From the NCBI GenBank assembly GCA_029260515.1, contig JAJDDC010000035.1:1-64000 (forward strand): 64,000 bases of DNA, in the 5' to 3' direction. A program made the position numbers and the translations under genes. Under the pieces are notes generated by a model. The model was not told the origin of the DNA and did not search any database. It was given only the letters and a program-made list of their open reading frames with translations. Source of the DNA: Phycisphaerales bacterium. GTDB lineage: Bacteria; Planctomycetota; Phycisphaerae; Phycisphaerales; UBA1924. This document shows, in pieces, positions 16,431-26,131 of this stretch (position 1 is the first letter of the stretch; each line of letters opens with the position of its first letter).

Positions 16431-18032
16431 ATGACACGCACCGGGATCTGCGCCGCGATCGTGGCCGCTACCGCGACCAGCCCGTGCCTTGCCGGCCCCG
16501 AATGGTGGCACGAGGCGGTCTTCTACGAGGTTTTCGTCCGCTCGTTCGCCGACTCGCAGACGGGTCCGCTCGCGGGCGACGGCGTGGGCGACATCCGCGG
16601 CCTCATCGACAAGCTCGACTATCTCAACGACGGCGACCCGGGCACCGACGACGACCTGGGCGTCACCGCCCTCTGGCTCATGCCCGTCTTCCAGTCACCC
16701 AGCTACCACGGGTACGACGTCGTGGACTACGAGAAGATCGACGACGAATACGGCGACAACGCTGTCTTCGCAGAGCTGCTCGACGCGTGCGAGGACCGGG
16801 GCATCCGCGTGATCGTGGACATGATCCCCAACCACTGCTCGTGGCAGCACCACTGGTTCAAGGAGGCCCGAGACCCCGCGTCGCCGCGCCACGACTGGTT
16901 TGTCTGGGAAGACGAGCCGCTCACCGGCGAGGGGGCGCCCAACCACAGTGTCTGGCACGACGAGGCGATCGGCACGACCGGGAAGTACTACTACGGCTTC
17001 TTCTGGCACGGGATGCCGGACCTCGATCTTCGCGAGCCGGGCCCGACGCTGGCGATGTACGACGCCGCCCGACACTGGATCGAGATGGGCGTGGACGGCT
17101 TCCGCCTCGACGCGGTCAAGCACCTCATCGAGGACGGCGTGGTCTTCGAGAACACCGACGAGACCATCGCCTGGCTCGAGAAGTACAACACACACGTGCA
17201 CGACGTCGGCGAGGGCGTGTTCACCGTCGGCGAGGTCTGGGACACGACCGAGCAGGTCAAGCGGTACGTGCCCGACGGGCTCGACTCCGCCTTCGAGTTC
17301 TCGACGTGCTTCGCGATCGAGAAAGGGATCAACGAGTCGGACGCCGCCCACATCCGCGCGGCGCTCGACGAGGCCTGGGTAGCCTACGCGGGCGACCAAT
17401 CTACTTTCATCGGCAACCACGACATGGACCGCCTCGCCAACCGCCTTGGCGGTGACCGCGCCCGCATGGCGTGCGCGGCGACGGTCCTGCTGACTACCCC
17501 TGGAGTTCCGTTCATCTACTACGGCGAGGAGATCGGCATGCAGGGCGCCAAGCCCGACCCCGACATCCGCACGCCCATGCAGTGGTCCGACGACCCCGCG
17601 ACCGGCGGGTTCACCACCGGCGAGCCGTGGCGGGCGGTCAACGCGGACGTCTCGCAGGTCAACGTCGCGGCGCAGGAAACGTCGTCCGACTCTCTGCTCT
17701 CGCACTACCGCAAGCTGATCCGGCTCCGGGGCGAGCACGCCGCCCTCTCGGTCGGCGATTACGAGTCCGTGGACACGGGCGACGAGCGCGTGCTCGCGTT
17801 CGTGCGCAGCCGCCAGGGCGAGCGATTGCTCGTGGTCGTCAACATCTCGGGCGACGCGGTCACCGGCGGCTGGGGCGTGGACGCGGGGGCCCTGGGCGTC
17901 GGACCCGACGCACAGCCCGAGGAGATCCTCAACACCGCAACGGTCACCGCGCCCGGTATCGCCGATCAGACCGACTGGCGCCCGCTGGGCACGCTCGCCC
18001 CTCGGACGGGCTACGTCGTACGCCTGCCATAG
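16431..18032 (+). CDS. Secreted GH13 alpha-amylase-family glycosidase
   Basis: A 533-residue protein with a short signal peptide (cleavage near CLAG-PEWW). All four GH13 regions are readable: VDMIPNH (129-135), DGFRLDAVKH (222-231) with nucleophile D227, GEVWD (267-271) with acid/base E268, and IGNHDMDR (327-334) with D331. The opening WWHEAVFYEVFVRSFAD and the late TPMQWSDDPATGGFTTGEPW segment resemble oligo-1,6-glucosidase or trehalose-type members more than classical endo-amylases, so exo- or transglycosylating action on short alpha-glucans is a fair guess. AGGA lies nine bases before the ATG. It follows the flavoprotein gene and converges with a second GH13 gene ten bases away. Confidence 0.92.
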   Translation: MTRTGICAAIVAATATSPCLAGPEWWHEAVFYEVFVRSFADSQTGPLAGDGVGDIRGLIDKLDYLNDGDPGTDDDLGVTALWLMPVFQSPSYHGYDVVDYEKIDDEYGDNAVFAELLDACEDRGIRVIVDMIPNHCSWQHHWFKEARDPASPRHDWFVWEDEPLTGEGAPNHSVWHDEAIGTTGKYYYGFFWHGMPDLDLREPGPTLAMYDAARHWIEMGVDGFRLDAVKHLIEDGVVFENTDETIAWLEKYNTHVHDVGEGVFTVGEVWDTTEQVKRYVPDGLDSAFEFSTCFAIEKGINESDAAHIRAALDEAWVAYAGDQSTFIGNHDMDRLANRLGGDRARMACAATVLLTTPGVPFIYYGEEIGMQGAKPDPDIRTPMQWSDDPATGGFTTGEPWRAVNADVSQVNVAAQETSSDSLLSHYRKLIRLRGEHAALSVGDYESVDTGDERVLAFVRSRQGERLLVVVNISGDAVTGGWGVDAGALGVGPDAQPEEILNTATVTAPGIADQTDWRPLGTLAPRTGYVVRLP

Positions 18033-18042
18033 GGCCCGCGCA

Positions 18043-20796
18043 TTAGGGGCAGCCGGCGCCGAACGAGGCGAGGAACGCGATCACGTCGGAGAAGTCGAAC
18101 TGACCGATGGGCTCGGCCAGGTCCGCCGCCGCGTCCATCGAGCCGAACGCGGTCAGAAAAGCGATCACGTCGGAGAAGTCGAGCACGCCGAACGGCTCGG
18201 CGAGGTCCGCGGGGCAATCCGAGGCGCCGAAGGGTAGCTGCACGACGATCGCCCGCCCCGAGTGCTCGAACGCGACGAGCGTGATCACGTGCGCCCCATC
18301 GCCCGGGTTCGTGAACGTCTTGCGCCACTCGAGCCGGTCCCAACGCGAGGCGGCGTTGAAGATGTCCGCCTCATCGACCGGGTCGAGCCCGGGCGCCAGG
18401 TCGAGCATCGCGTGCACCGCGGTGACGGTCCGGTCGGGCGTGCGGATCTGCAGCTCGACGTCGCCGCCCCCGCCGCGTCCCTCAAGGCCGGTGACCTCCA
18501 GGGGCGCCTCCTCGCGGTCGATGAACACGACCTCGCGGAACTCACGGTACAGGGGCGAGCCCGATGTCCGGTGGCGGAAGGCGATCACGGAGATGTAGTG
18601 GAAGCCCTCGGCGAGCTGTGTCGCGTCGATCTCCTGCGAGTACACGCCGGTCGTCCCGCCCGAGCCAAACGTGGGCTGGTTGATCGTCGTGAACTCCTCG
18701 TACGCGCCGATGACGGCGGCAGACGGTGCGTAGTCGATCACGCCGTTGCCGTTCCAGTCCTGGGTCCCGGCGTCGATCTTGAAGAGTGCGTTGTCGTCGG
18801 TGTTCGCATCCAGCCCGTCGGTCTGCGACGTGTTGAGCGTGATGCGGAAGGTGTCGGCGGAGACAACGGGGATGTCGTTGAGACGCCGGAAATATGCCGG
18901 GAAGTTGGTCGGGTCGGCGGGGATGACGCCCGACTGGTTCGTGATGACCAGCGTCCCCGTGGGCAGCGCCTCTGAGTAGACAACGTACCCCTTGGCGTGC
19001 TCGGTCCCTGTCGTCGAGAGGTTCCGCGGCACGACGAGGTTCACCGCGCCCCCCGGGCCGACCGTGATCACGTCCGGGATCGCGTTGATCGGGTCCACGA
19101 TGGGGTCGGCGGCGTTGCCCGTCTGCTCGTGCAGGCGCGTGCCCTGTGGGTAGCTCGTCGTGACGCTGATCGCGTTGACGCCCGCGTCGTACCGATCATT
19201 CACGGCGACCAGGCAGTTTGCCTGCCCGTTGATCGCACGCTCGAAGACCAGCACGTCCGAGATCGAGGCGTTGAGCTGGAAGTACTGGCCCCGCCCGACC
19301 TCGTTGTGCAGGCGGACGAGGGTCGTGATCGTGTCATCAAGCAGGTTCGCGGATGGGTCGAGGCCCAGGGCGATGGACACGCCCTCGCGTGGGAAGAAGC
19401 CGGACGAGCGCGGCACGCCCCGGGCGTGGTGGTACACGAGCGACCGGCCCGGGGCGAGCAGGGTGAACGCGTGCTGCGGGTAGCCCTGCTGGCGGGCGGT
19501 GGGCAGGACGGGCATCGACGACCCGTTGCCCGTCGTGCCGTTGTCGTGGCTGAAGACGTGGTTGACACCCAGCGAGCCATTAATCAGCCCGTCGTCGGCA
19601 AGGTCCAGGCGCCCGGAGTCGGCGTTGGAGAACAGGCCGTTCCAGGAGCCGAACCCCGCCGCGTTGAGCACGTCGCGGAGGCGCCCGGCGCCGTTGAGGT
19701 CCAGCGCGTCGCGGTTGGCGAACGCGTCCTTTCGGGTCTGGTTGTCGCGGATGTCAAAGTTGCCTGTCACGTTCTCGCCGAACATGAAGGGCACGACCTT
19801 GTCGCCCCACGGGTCTGTCCGCGCGTCATGGACCGCGGCGTCAAAGAATGTGTCCCAGAACCACGTCTCCTGGTGCTTGTGCGCGTCGAGGCGGAACCCG
19901 TCGATCCTCTGGACCTGGAGCATCCACTGCGCCCAGCGCATGAGCATTCCGGTCGCGTTGTCGGTCACGGCGTCGCCCGCGAGCGGGTCCGCGTCGTTGA
20001 AGGGGAAGCGTGTGTAGTTGAAGACGGTCGGGTTGCGCGACGTGCCCGGGTTGCTGATCGCGTCAGGCGTGAGCGCGTCATCGGGGTAGAAGCGGGCGTT
20101 GCCCGCGTCGGGCATGTTCCAGATCGTCCCCGCCGGGATGTTGTCCGGGTCGCCCGGCGTCACCGGCTGGCGGATGTACTGGTTGTTCTCTTCGGGTGCG
20201 ATGTCGATCAGCGCGACCAGGTCGCCCTTGGTCAGGTTGTAGTTCGCGCCGCCCGGGTTCTCCGACTGGAGGTATCCCAGGGCGTTGCCCGCGTGGAAAT
20301 CACCCCAGTCGTCTGTTGGCAGTTTGTTGCGGGGCGGGGACTCGCGCGGGATCCAGAACCCGGGCCAGCCGCCCTGGGCCAGGAAGACGTCGGAGGTGGT
20401 CCTGCCCGAGTTGTGGTTGAAGATGCCGTCAACGAAGACCTGGGCGTTGGCCCGGTGCATTTCGGCGATCATGGCGCCGAAGGACTCCTCGGTGCCGTAC
20501 GTCGTCCGCTCGCGCCCAGAACCGGTCGCGTTGATCGGCGGCTTGCCCAGGTCGAAGCGGTCGAACGGGTCGTACCCCGGGCTCTGGTAGCTCGCCTTGG
20601 AGGGCGGGGGCAGCCAGACCGCGTTGTACCCCGCCAGGAAGAAGTCGGGTGTGCGCCGCTCGATGTCGTCCCACTCCACCTCGAACCACTGCAAGAACGC
20701 CGGGTTGTCCTGGCCCGTGGCGGGCGGCGTGAATCCTGCGATCAGGGCGAGGGCGCCCACCGCTGACAGACCGATCCTGGCACGATTCACATGCAT
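18043..20796 (-). CDS. Secreted GH13 alpha-amylase with GC-type dockerin
   Basis: A 917-residue exported enzyme. The signal peptide ends near PPATGQ. The catalytic barrel carries VDGIFNH (122-128), DGFRLDAHKH (299-308; nucleophile D304), FGEN (339-342; acid/base E341) and FSHDNG near 413. A C-terminal half of beta-sandwich character follows, and residues 861-917 form the duplicated GC-type dockerin, CPADLAEPFG ... GAGCP. The tail implies that the enzyme is anchored or assembled at the cell surface. The start at 20796 has GGAG ten bases upstream. Transcribed divergently from the GH31 gene, with a shared 271-base control region. Confidence 0.92.
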   Translation of the reverse strand: MHVNRARIGLSAVGALALIAGFTPPATGQDNPAFLQWFEVEWDDIERRTPDFFLAGYNAVWLPPPSKASYQSPGYDPFDRFDLGKPPINATGSGRERTTYGTEESFGAMIAEMHRANAQVFVDGIFNHNSGRTTSDVFLAQGGWPGFWIPRESPPRNKLPTDDWGDFHAGNALGYLQSENPGGANYNLTKGDLVALIDIAPEENNQYIRQPVTPGDPDNIPAGTIWNMPDAGNARFYPDDALTPDAISNPGTSRNPTVFNYTRFPFNDADPLAGDAVTDNATGMLMRWAQWMLQVQRIDGFRLDAHKHQETWFWDTFFDAAVHDARTDPWGDKVVPFMFGENVTGNFDIRDNQTRKDAFANRDALDLNGAGRLRDVLNAAGFGSWNGLFSNADSGRLDLADDGLINGSLGVNHVFSHDNGTTGNGSSMPVLPTARQQGYPQHAFTLLAPGRSLVYHHARGVPRSSGFFPREGVSIALGLDPSANLLDDTITTLVRLHNEVGRGQYFQLNASISDVLVFERAINGQANCLVAVNDRYDAGVNAISVTTSYPQGTRLHEQTGNAADPIVDPINAIPDVITVGPGGAVNLVVPRNLSTTGTEHAKGYVVYSEALPTGTLVITNQSGVIPADPTNFPAYFRRLNDIPVVSADTFRITLNTSQTDGLDANTDDNALFKIDAGTQDWNGNGVIDYAPSAAVIGAYEEFTTINQPTFGSGGTTGVYSQEIDATQLAEGFHYISVIAFRHRTSGSPLYREFREVVFIDREEAPLEVTGLEGRGGGGDVELQIRTPDRTVTAVHAMLDLAPGLDPVDEADIFNAASRWDRLEWRKTFTNPGDGAHVITLVAFEHSGRAIVVQLPFGASDCPADLAEPFGVLDFSDVIAFLTAFGSMDAAADLAEPIGQFDFSDVIAFLASFGAGCP

Positions 20797-20863
20797 CTGG
20801 CGAGGGCTCCGTGCTTGCGTCTCGCCCGCGACAGACGGGTCGCGGACGCTCCGGGTGAGTATG

Positions 20864-20877
20864 CCGCCGATCGGCGG
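20864..20877. promoter_or_regulatory. Candidate operator palindrome in a divergent promoter region
   Basis: CCGCCGATCGGCGG is a perfect 14-base palindrome lying roughly a quarter of the way into the gap between the dockerin amylase and the GH31 gene. A shared repressor or activator site for both enzymes would fit there. In GC-rich DNA such palindromes also arise by chance and no promoter boxes are evident, so this is only a candidate. Confidence 0.3.
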
Positions 20878-21067
20878 GCGGTTGAAGGGCTCTGTGAGGA
20901 TTCGCACCGAGCGGGCGCCGGGATGCCCGTCTCGGGCACAATCGGGGTGATCGCCGCACGCCAGGCATTGCCCGGGGCGTCCGGGAACGCGATACTCCCC
21001 CGGGCCGCTGGCAGGACCAGCCCCCGAACAGAACTTCAGCACAGGCCCCGCCAGGAGTGGATTCACG

Positions 21068-23263
21068 ATGAGCCCCAACCAGCCGGCAAGCCGCCGCGCC
21101 CGCCCCCTCGCCGCCCTCCTCGTGCTCGCCCTGGCCTCCGGTGTCGGGTGCGCCCAGGTCGTGACCGAGTCCATCGGCGACGGGATCGTCCGCTTCCATG
21201 CCAGCGACGACGCCCGGGACAACCGCCTGCCTTCGATGGCCCTCGAGACACCCCGCGACGCCGACGGCGACGCGCCCGCGGGCTTCCCCAGCAACGTCGT
21301 GTTCGGGCGCGACGGCGACCGCTGGACCGCGACCATCGACATCGAGCCGGGCACGAGCCTCTACGGCACTGGCGAAGTCGCAGGCCCCCTGCGCCGCAAC
21401 GGGCGCGTCGTCGAGACCTGGAACACCGACGCATACGGCTACCAGGACGACGCCGCCAGCCTCTACACCGCACACCCCTGGGTCCTGGGCGTCCGCGCTG
21501 ACGGCAGCGCGTTCGGCGTCCTGTGCGACACGACCTACAGGTGCGAGATCGACCTGACGAGCGGCATCGCCTTCCGGGCCGCCGGGCAGGAGCAGCCCGT
21601 CATCGTCATCGAGCGCGACACGCCCCTGGCGGTCTGCGAGGCCCTCGGCGAGCTGACCGGCACGATCACACTGCCCCCGAAGTGGGCGATCGGGTACCAC
21701 CAGTGCCGCTACTCGTACGACCCGGCGGACCGCGTCATGGAGGTCGCCCGCGAGTTCCGCGACCGCGACATCCCCGCCGACGTCATCTGGATGGACATCG
21801 ACTACATGGACGCGTACCGCGTGTTCACGTTCGACTCTGCCGACTTCCCCGACCCGGCGCGACTCAACGCGGACCTGGCCGACATCGGCTTCCACAACGT
21901 CTGGATGATCGACCCGGGCGTCAAGGACGAGGACGGGTACGCGATCCACGACTCGGGCGAAGCGGGCGACGTCTGGGTCAAGCGGGCGGACAAGACCACG
22001 ACGTTCCAGGGCGAGGTCTGGCCAGGCGTGTGCGTCTTCCCCGACTACACCAACGCCGCGGTCCGCGAGTGGTGGGCGGGGCTCTACGAGCCGTTTATGG
22101 CGAATGGCATCTCGGGCGTCTGGAACGACATGAACGAGCCGGCCGTGTTCAACACACCCACCAAGACCATGCCCGAGAACAACTGGCACCGGGCGGATCC
22201 CGACATCGGCGGCCCCGGCACGCACGCACGCTACCACAACGTCTACGGCATGCTCATGGTCCGCGCCACACGCGAGGGCGTCATGGACGCCAACCCGGAC
22301 GTCCGCCCCTTCGTCCTCTCCCGCGCCAACTACATCGGCGGGCACCGCTACGCCGCCACCTGGACCGGCGACAACTCCGCCGACTGGTACCACGTGGACG
22401 TCTCCATCCCGATGACCCTCAACCTGAGCCTCTCGGGCCAGCCCTTCTGCGGCCCCGACGTCGGCGGCTTCGCGGGCAACGGCGACGCCGAAATGTTCTC
22501 ACGCTGGATGGGCTTCGGGGCGCTCTTCCCCTTCTCGCGCGGGCACACGGCCAAGGGCAACATCGACAAGGAACCCTGGGCGTACGGCGAGGCGGTCGAG
22601 GCGACCAGCCGCCGCGCCCTCGAGCGCCGCTACCGCCTGATCCCGTTCCTGTACACGCTCTTCGAAGAGTCGTCGCGGACGGGCGCCCCCATCGCCCGCC
22701 CGACGTTCTTCGCCGACGCGACCGACCCGGCGCTCCGGTCCGAGGACGACTCGTTCCTGCTCGGCGCCGACCTGCTCGTCTCCGCCCAGCTCCAGCCCGC
22801 GCGCGACCGCGCCCGCGTCCTGCCCCGCCCTGTCGCGGGCGTCGCGTGGCGCGAGTTCGACTTCGAGAGCTTCGACGGCGGACGCGACTCCAAGGACCCC
22901 GACCAGCCACGCCTGTACCTCCGCCCGGGATCGATACTCCCGACCGGCCCGGTCATGGAGTTCGTGGACGAGAAGCCCCTCGACCCGGTCACGCTCATCG
23001 TCTGCCTCGACGCCGACGGCTCCGCGTTGGGCGAGTTGTACGAGGACGCGGGCGATGGCTGGGACTACCTCAACGGCGTCTACCGACGCACGACCTACGA
23101 GGCCCAACGCCGAGGCGACGTCGTCCGCCTGAGCGTCGCGGACACCGAGGGCGACATGCCGCGCCCGGAGCGTCTAGTCCGCGTCCGACTGCTCATGCCC
23201 GATGGGTCCGAGGTCCGGGCGACGGGTAAGGACGGCCAGACAATCGAGATCCCGTTGCGATAA
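21068..23263 (+). CDS. Secreted GH31 alpha-glucosidase
   Basis: A 731-residue enzyme. The family signature GVWNDMNEPAVF has its nucleophile aspartate at D354, and WTGDNSADWYH further on carries the acid/base region. The N-terminal beta domain with SLYGTGEVAGPLRRNG and the C-terminal beta domains match full-length GH31 proteins. The leader (ARPLAALLVLALASGVGCAQ) is a signal peptide; the cysteine is only weakly lipobox-like. GGAG precedes the ATG. The enzyme would release glucose from the non-reducing ends of maltodextrins. It lies head-to-head with the dockerin amylase and tail-to-tail with the sugar importer ATPase, so a joint role in glucan use is likely. Confidence 0.93.
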   Translation: MSPNQPASRRARPLAALLVLALASGVGCAQVVTESIGDGIVRFHASDDARDNRLPSMALETPRDADGDAPAGFPSNVVFGRDGDRWTATIDIEPGTSLYGTGEVAGPLRRNGRVVETWNTDAYGYQDDAASLYTAHPWVLGVRADGSAFGVLCDTTYRCEIDLTSGIAFRAAGQEQPVIVIERDTPLAVCEALGELTGTITLPPKWAIGYHQCRYSYDPADRVMEVAREFRDRDIPADVIWMDIDYMDAYRVFTFDSADFPDPARLNADLADIGFHNVWMIDPGVKDEDGYAIHDSGEAGDVWVKRADKTTTFQGEVWPGVCVFPDYTNAAVREWWAGLYEPFMANGISGVWNDMNEPAVFNTPTKTMPENNWHRADPDIGGPGTHARYHNVYGMLMVRATREGVMDANPDVRPFVLSRANYIGGHRYAATWTGDNSADWYHVDVSIPMTLNLSLSGQPFCGPDVGGFAGNGDAEMFSRWMGFGALFPFSRGHTAKGNIDKEPWAYGEAVEATSRRALERRYRLIPFLYTLFEESSRTGAPIARPTFFADATDPALRSEDDSFLLGADLLVSAQLQPARDRARVLPRPVAGVAWREFDFESFDGGRDSKDPDQPRLYLRPGSILPTGPVMEFVDEKPLDPVTLIVCLDADGSALGELYEDAGDGWDYLNGVYRRTTYEAQRRGDVVRLSVADTEGDMPRPERLVRVRLLMPDGSEVRATGKDGQTIEIPLR

Positions 23264-23282
23264 CGGCGCCGCGTTCGGGTTA

Positions 23283-24878
23283 TCAGACGGCCGCACCATC
23301 GCGCGTCGCCAGCGTCAGGATGTTCGACTGTGTCATCGCCTCGCCCGTCAGCTCCCCGCGGACCTCGCCCTCGCCCATGACGAGCACGCGGTCCGAGAGC
23401 GCCAGCAGTTCGGGCATCTCCGACGAGACGAGTACGACCGCAGCCCCGCCCGCCGCGGCCTTGTGGATGAGCTTGTAGATCTCCGACTTCGCGCCGATGT
23501 CCACGCCCCGCGTCGGCTCGTCGAGCAGCAGCACCTTCGCGTTCTCGTGCATCCACCTGGCGATGAGCAGCTTCTGCTGGTTCCCGCCCGAGAGCTCGCC
23601 CGGCAGGCTCCGCGCCGACGCGGCCTTGACGCGGAAGTCTTCGATCCGAGTCGTCACCATCTCGCGTTCCGCGCCGATACGGCGCACCCCCGCCGCACGG
23701 GCCAGCCGTCGCATGAACGGCACGACGATGTTCTCCGCCACGCTCAGGTTGAAGAACAGGCCCTGCTGGCGCCGGTCCTCGGGCACATAGCCCGCCCCCG
23801 CGCGGATCATCCCACGCGGCGACGACCGGTCCACCTCGAACCCGTCCACGCGCACGCGCCCCGAGGCCCGGGCGTCCACCGCGAAGATCGCGTCGAGCAG
23901 CTCCGACCGCCCCGCGCCCACGAGCCCCCCGATCCCGAGCACCTCGCCCGGGCGGACGCTAAACGAGACGCCCGCGACCTTGCCCGGCGAACTGATCCCC
24001 TCGACCTCAAGACGCGGCGGCGCGTCCTGGGGCCCCGCCGCGTGCCCGTTCTCGCCGCCGAGCCCGCGCAGCGCCGCCGCCTCGCCCCCGGGCGAACGCT
24101 CACCGCCCCCGGGCGTCTGCAGGCGCCGCCCGATCATCTGTTCGACCAGATCCGGCTCGGTGATGTCCGCGACATTCGACGTGGCGACGAACTTCCCGTC
24201 GCGCAGGACAGTCACCCGGTCGCAGCACGCGAAGATTTCGCTCATCCTGTGCGACACGTAGATAATCGTCAGGCCGGACGCCGCCAGATCCCGGACGATC
24301 TGGAGCAGACGCTCGGTCTCCGCGATAGACAGGGAACTCGTCGGCTCGTCGAAGACGATCACGCGGGCCGGCTCGGCGCCCGGACGGGCCTCCTCGTCCA
24401 GGGCCGCGGCGATCTGGCAAATCTGCCTGTGCCCGGGCGAGAGCCTCCCCAGCTCGCGCTCGACGTCGATCGAAGGCTCGAGCGTGTGCACCAGACGCCG
24501 CGCCCGCGTCCGCATCGCCTCGCGGTCGATCGTGCCCCGCCTCGTACACGGGATGTCGTGCAGGCACAGGTTCTCGGCGACCGACAGGTTGTGGCACTGG
24601 GCCAGTTCCTGGTGCACGATCCGCACGCCCGCGTTGAACGCATCGTCCAGCGAACCGGGCTTGAGCTCCCGCCCGCCTACGCGGACCGCCCCCTGGTCCT
24701 GCTTGTGCAGCCCCGCGATGACCTTGCCCAGGGTGCTCTTGCCCGCGCCGTTCTCACCCATCAGCGCGTGCACCTCGCCCGCGCGCATCGCCACCGACAC
24801 GTCGTCGAGCGCCTGCGTGGGCCCGAACCGCTTGCTGATTCGCTCGGCGACGAGGAGGGCGTTCGGATCGTCGGTCAT
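23283..24878 (-). CDS. CUT2-type sugar ABC importer, double ATPase subunit (RbsA/MglA-like)
   Basis: A 531-residue protein with two nucleotide-binding halves. The first has GENGAGKST (41-49) and VFDEPTSSL; the signature is the degenerate SPGHRQ usual for this family. The second half has a divergent Walker A (GLVGAGRSE), LSGGNQQK and LLLDEPTRGVD. Duplicated halves define CUT2 importers, which bring in monosaccharides such as ribose, xylose, galactose or glucose. The linker between halves is longer than usual and glycine-rich (GGGERSPGGEAAALRG). Third gene of the transporter set, 96 bases below the binding-protein gene and separated from it by a strong hairpin. Confidence 0.93.
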   Translation of the reverse strand: MTDDPNALLVAERISKRFGPTQALDDVSVAMRAGEVHALMGENGAGKSTLGKVIAGLHKQDQGAVRVGGRELKPGSLDDAFNAGVRIVHQELAQCHNLSVAENLCLHDIPCTRRGTIDREAMRTRARRLVHTLEPSIDVERELGRLSPGHRQICQIAAALDEEARPGAEPARVIVFDEPTSSLSIAETERLLQIVRDLAASGLTIIYVSHRMSEIFACCDRVTVLRDGKFVATSNVADITEPDLVEQMIGRRLQTPGGGERSPGGEAAALRGLGGENGHAAGPQDAPPRLEVEGISSPGKVAGVSFSVRPGEVLGIGGLVGAGRSELLDAIFAVDARASGRVRVDGFEVDRSSPRGMIRAGAGYVPEDRRQQGLFFNLSVAENIVVPFMRRLARAAGVRRIGAEREMVTTRIEDFRVKAASARSLPGELSGGNQQKLLIARWMHENAKVLLLDEPTRGVDIGAKSEIYKLIHKAAAGGAAVVLVSSEMPELLALSDRVLVMGEGEVRGELTGEAMTQSNILTLATRDGAAV

Positions 24879-24920
24879 GCGCGGCGCCGTCGGAGAAGGG
24901 AGTGTGGCTGGGACAAAGAC

Positions 24921-24946
24921 GCGGCGGGCCTCGTGGGGCCCGCCGC
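24921..24946 (-). terminator. Intercistronic hairpin between binding-protein and ATPase genes
   Basis: On the reverse strand GCGGCGGGCC, a 6-base loop and GGCCCGCCGC form a perfect 10-bp stem followed by GTCTTTGT. The weak U-run suggests partial termination or protection of the upstream mRNA, a common way of making more binding protein than ATPase. Confidence 0.65.
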
Positions 24947-24974
24947 ATGATTCATCCGAGAGTGTCGGCGCCGA

Positions 24975-26024
24975 TCAGGGCGCCGCGTCCTTGTTGCGGG
25001 CCAGCCAGTCTTCCCACTGGCCCTTGAAGTCCGCGAGGTTGTCCCCGGTGACCACGTCGAAGTCCGCATAGATCATCTCGCTGGGCGGGTTCTTCTCGTT
25101 GTGCAGCTTCTCGACGATGTACGTCACGGACTCGTACCCCCAGCCGTAGTACGGCTGCCCGATGAGCACCTGGACCTGCCCCTTCTCGAGGTAGTTCAGG
25201 GGCAGGGGCAGCGGGTCGAGCGAGACGACCTTCGCGTTCTCGTAGATCCCGTCGAGGGCGTTGTCGGTGTACAGGGGCCAGCCGCCGACCAGGGCCCAGC
25301 CCGTGATCTCCGGGTTGGTGTTCTGGACCGACTGCATCTTCGACGCCGCGTCGTTGGCGGTCTCGGGGTGGTAGTACGTCGCCTTGACCGTGATCCCCGG
25401 GTACTTGGCGGCCTCCTCGCGGACGCCGGCGACGCGGGCCTGCAGGTTGGTCGCGGCCTCGTTGCCGGCGAGGATGGCGACGACGCCGTTCTCGCCCATG
25501 ACCTTCGCCAGCTCGCGCATGACGGCGGCGCCCGCGGCCTTGTCGTCCACGCCGTAGTACGCCATCCGCCCCGAGTCTGGCGCATCAGAGTCGAAGGTCA
25601 TGACGGTCACGCCCTGCTCGACCGCGTCGGAGAGCGCGCCGTTGAGCACGTCCGCGTTGATGACGCTGATCGCGATGCCGTCCACTCCAGACGCGACGAG
25701 CTGCTCGACGTACTGGGCCTGGACCTGGGCGTCCTCGGAGTTTGGCGTCTGCCAACGGACGTCCACCGTGATCCCGTACTCCGCTTCCAGGTCGTTGGCC
25801 GCGTCCTCGGCGCCGACGCGTGCGGCCTTGAACACCGGGTTGCCCTGGCTCTTCGCGACGACGCCGATGACGTACGTCTCGCCCTCCCCCGAACCGCCCG
25901 ACGCCGAGCCCCCGTTGGGGGTCGTGCCGGTTTCCTCGCACCCGCCGAGGGCGAGCAGGCACGCGACCGCGCCCGCCGTGACCCAGTTCCGACCCGTCAG
26001 ATTCTGCAAAGCCTCGAAGCTCAT
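24975..26024 (-). CDS. Sugar-binding lipoprotein of a CUT2 ABC importer
   Basis: A 349-residue lipoprotein. The leader ends LLALGGC with the acylated cysteine at residue 29, followed by a flexible SGGSGEGE linker. The body YVIGVVAKSQGNPVFKAAR ... GVDGIAISVINADVLNGAL ... VMTFDSDAPDSGRMAYYGVD is a Peripla_BP_4 (RbsB-like) fold, in which the DSDAP region lines the sugar pocket. GGAG precedes the ATG at 26024. It follows the permease gene by 107 bases in the same operon. The sugar cannot be read from sequence; context with GH13 and GH31 enzymes suggests glucose or a related product. Confidence 0.92.
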   Translation of the reverse strand: MSFEALQNLTGRNWVTAGAVACLLALGGCEETGTTPNGGSASGGSGEGETYVIGVVAKSQGNPVFKAARVGAEDAANDLEAEYGITVDVRWQTPNSEDAQVQAQYVEQLVASGVDGIAISVINADVLNGALSDAVEQGVTVMTFDSDAPDSGRMAYYGVDDKAAGAAVMRELAKVMGENGVVAILAGNEAATNLQARVAGVREEAAKYPGITVKATYYHPETANDAASKMQSVQNTNPEITGWALVGGWPLYTDNALDGIYENAKVVSLDPLPLPLNYLEKGQVQVLIGQPYYGWGYESVTYIVEKLHNEKNPPSEMIYADFDVVTGDNLADFKGQWEDWLARNKDAAP

Positions 26025-26131
26025 GTCGCGCTCCAGATGTCGTGGTGCTGCCCGGCCCCCCGTGGCCTCGCCCGGTCGATCCGTCCGTCTCGGAGTGTAG
26101 CTGGACACACCGCGACGGGGCGGGGCTGGGC

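Noticed and set aside
20429-22393. Long open frames opposite to the amylase, glucosidase, NfeD, glycosyltransferase and surface-protein genes
   Set aside because: In high-GC DNA the antisense frames of real genes lack stops. Their products are Arg/Pro/Ala/Gly-rich or Val/Asp/Glu-rich without any motif, while the opposite strand gives clear enzyme families.
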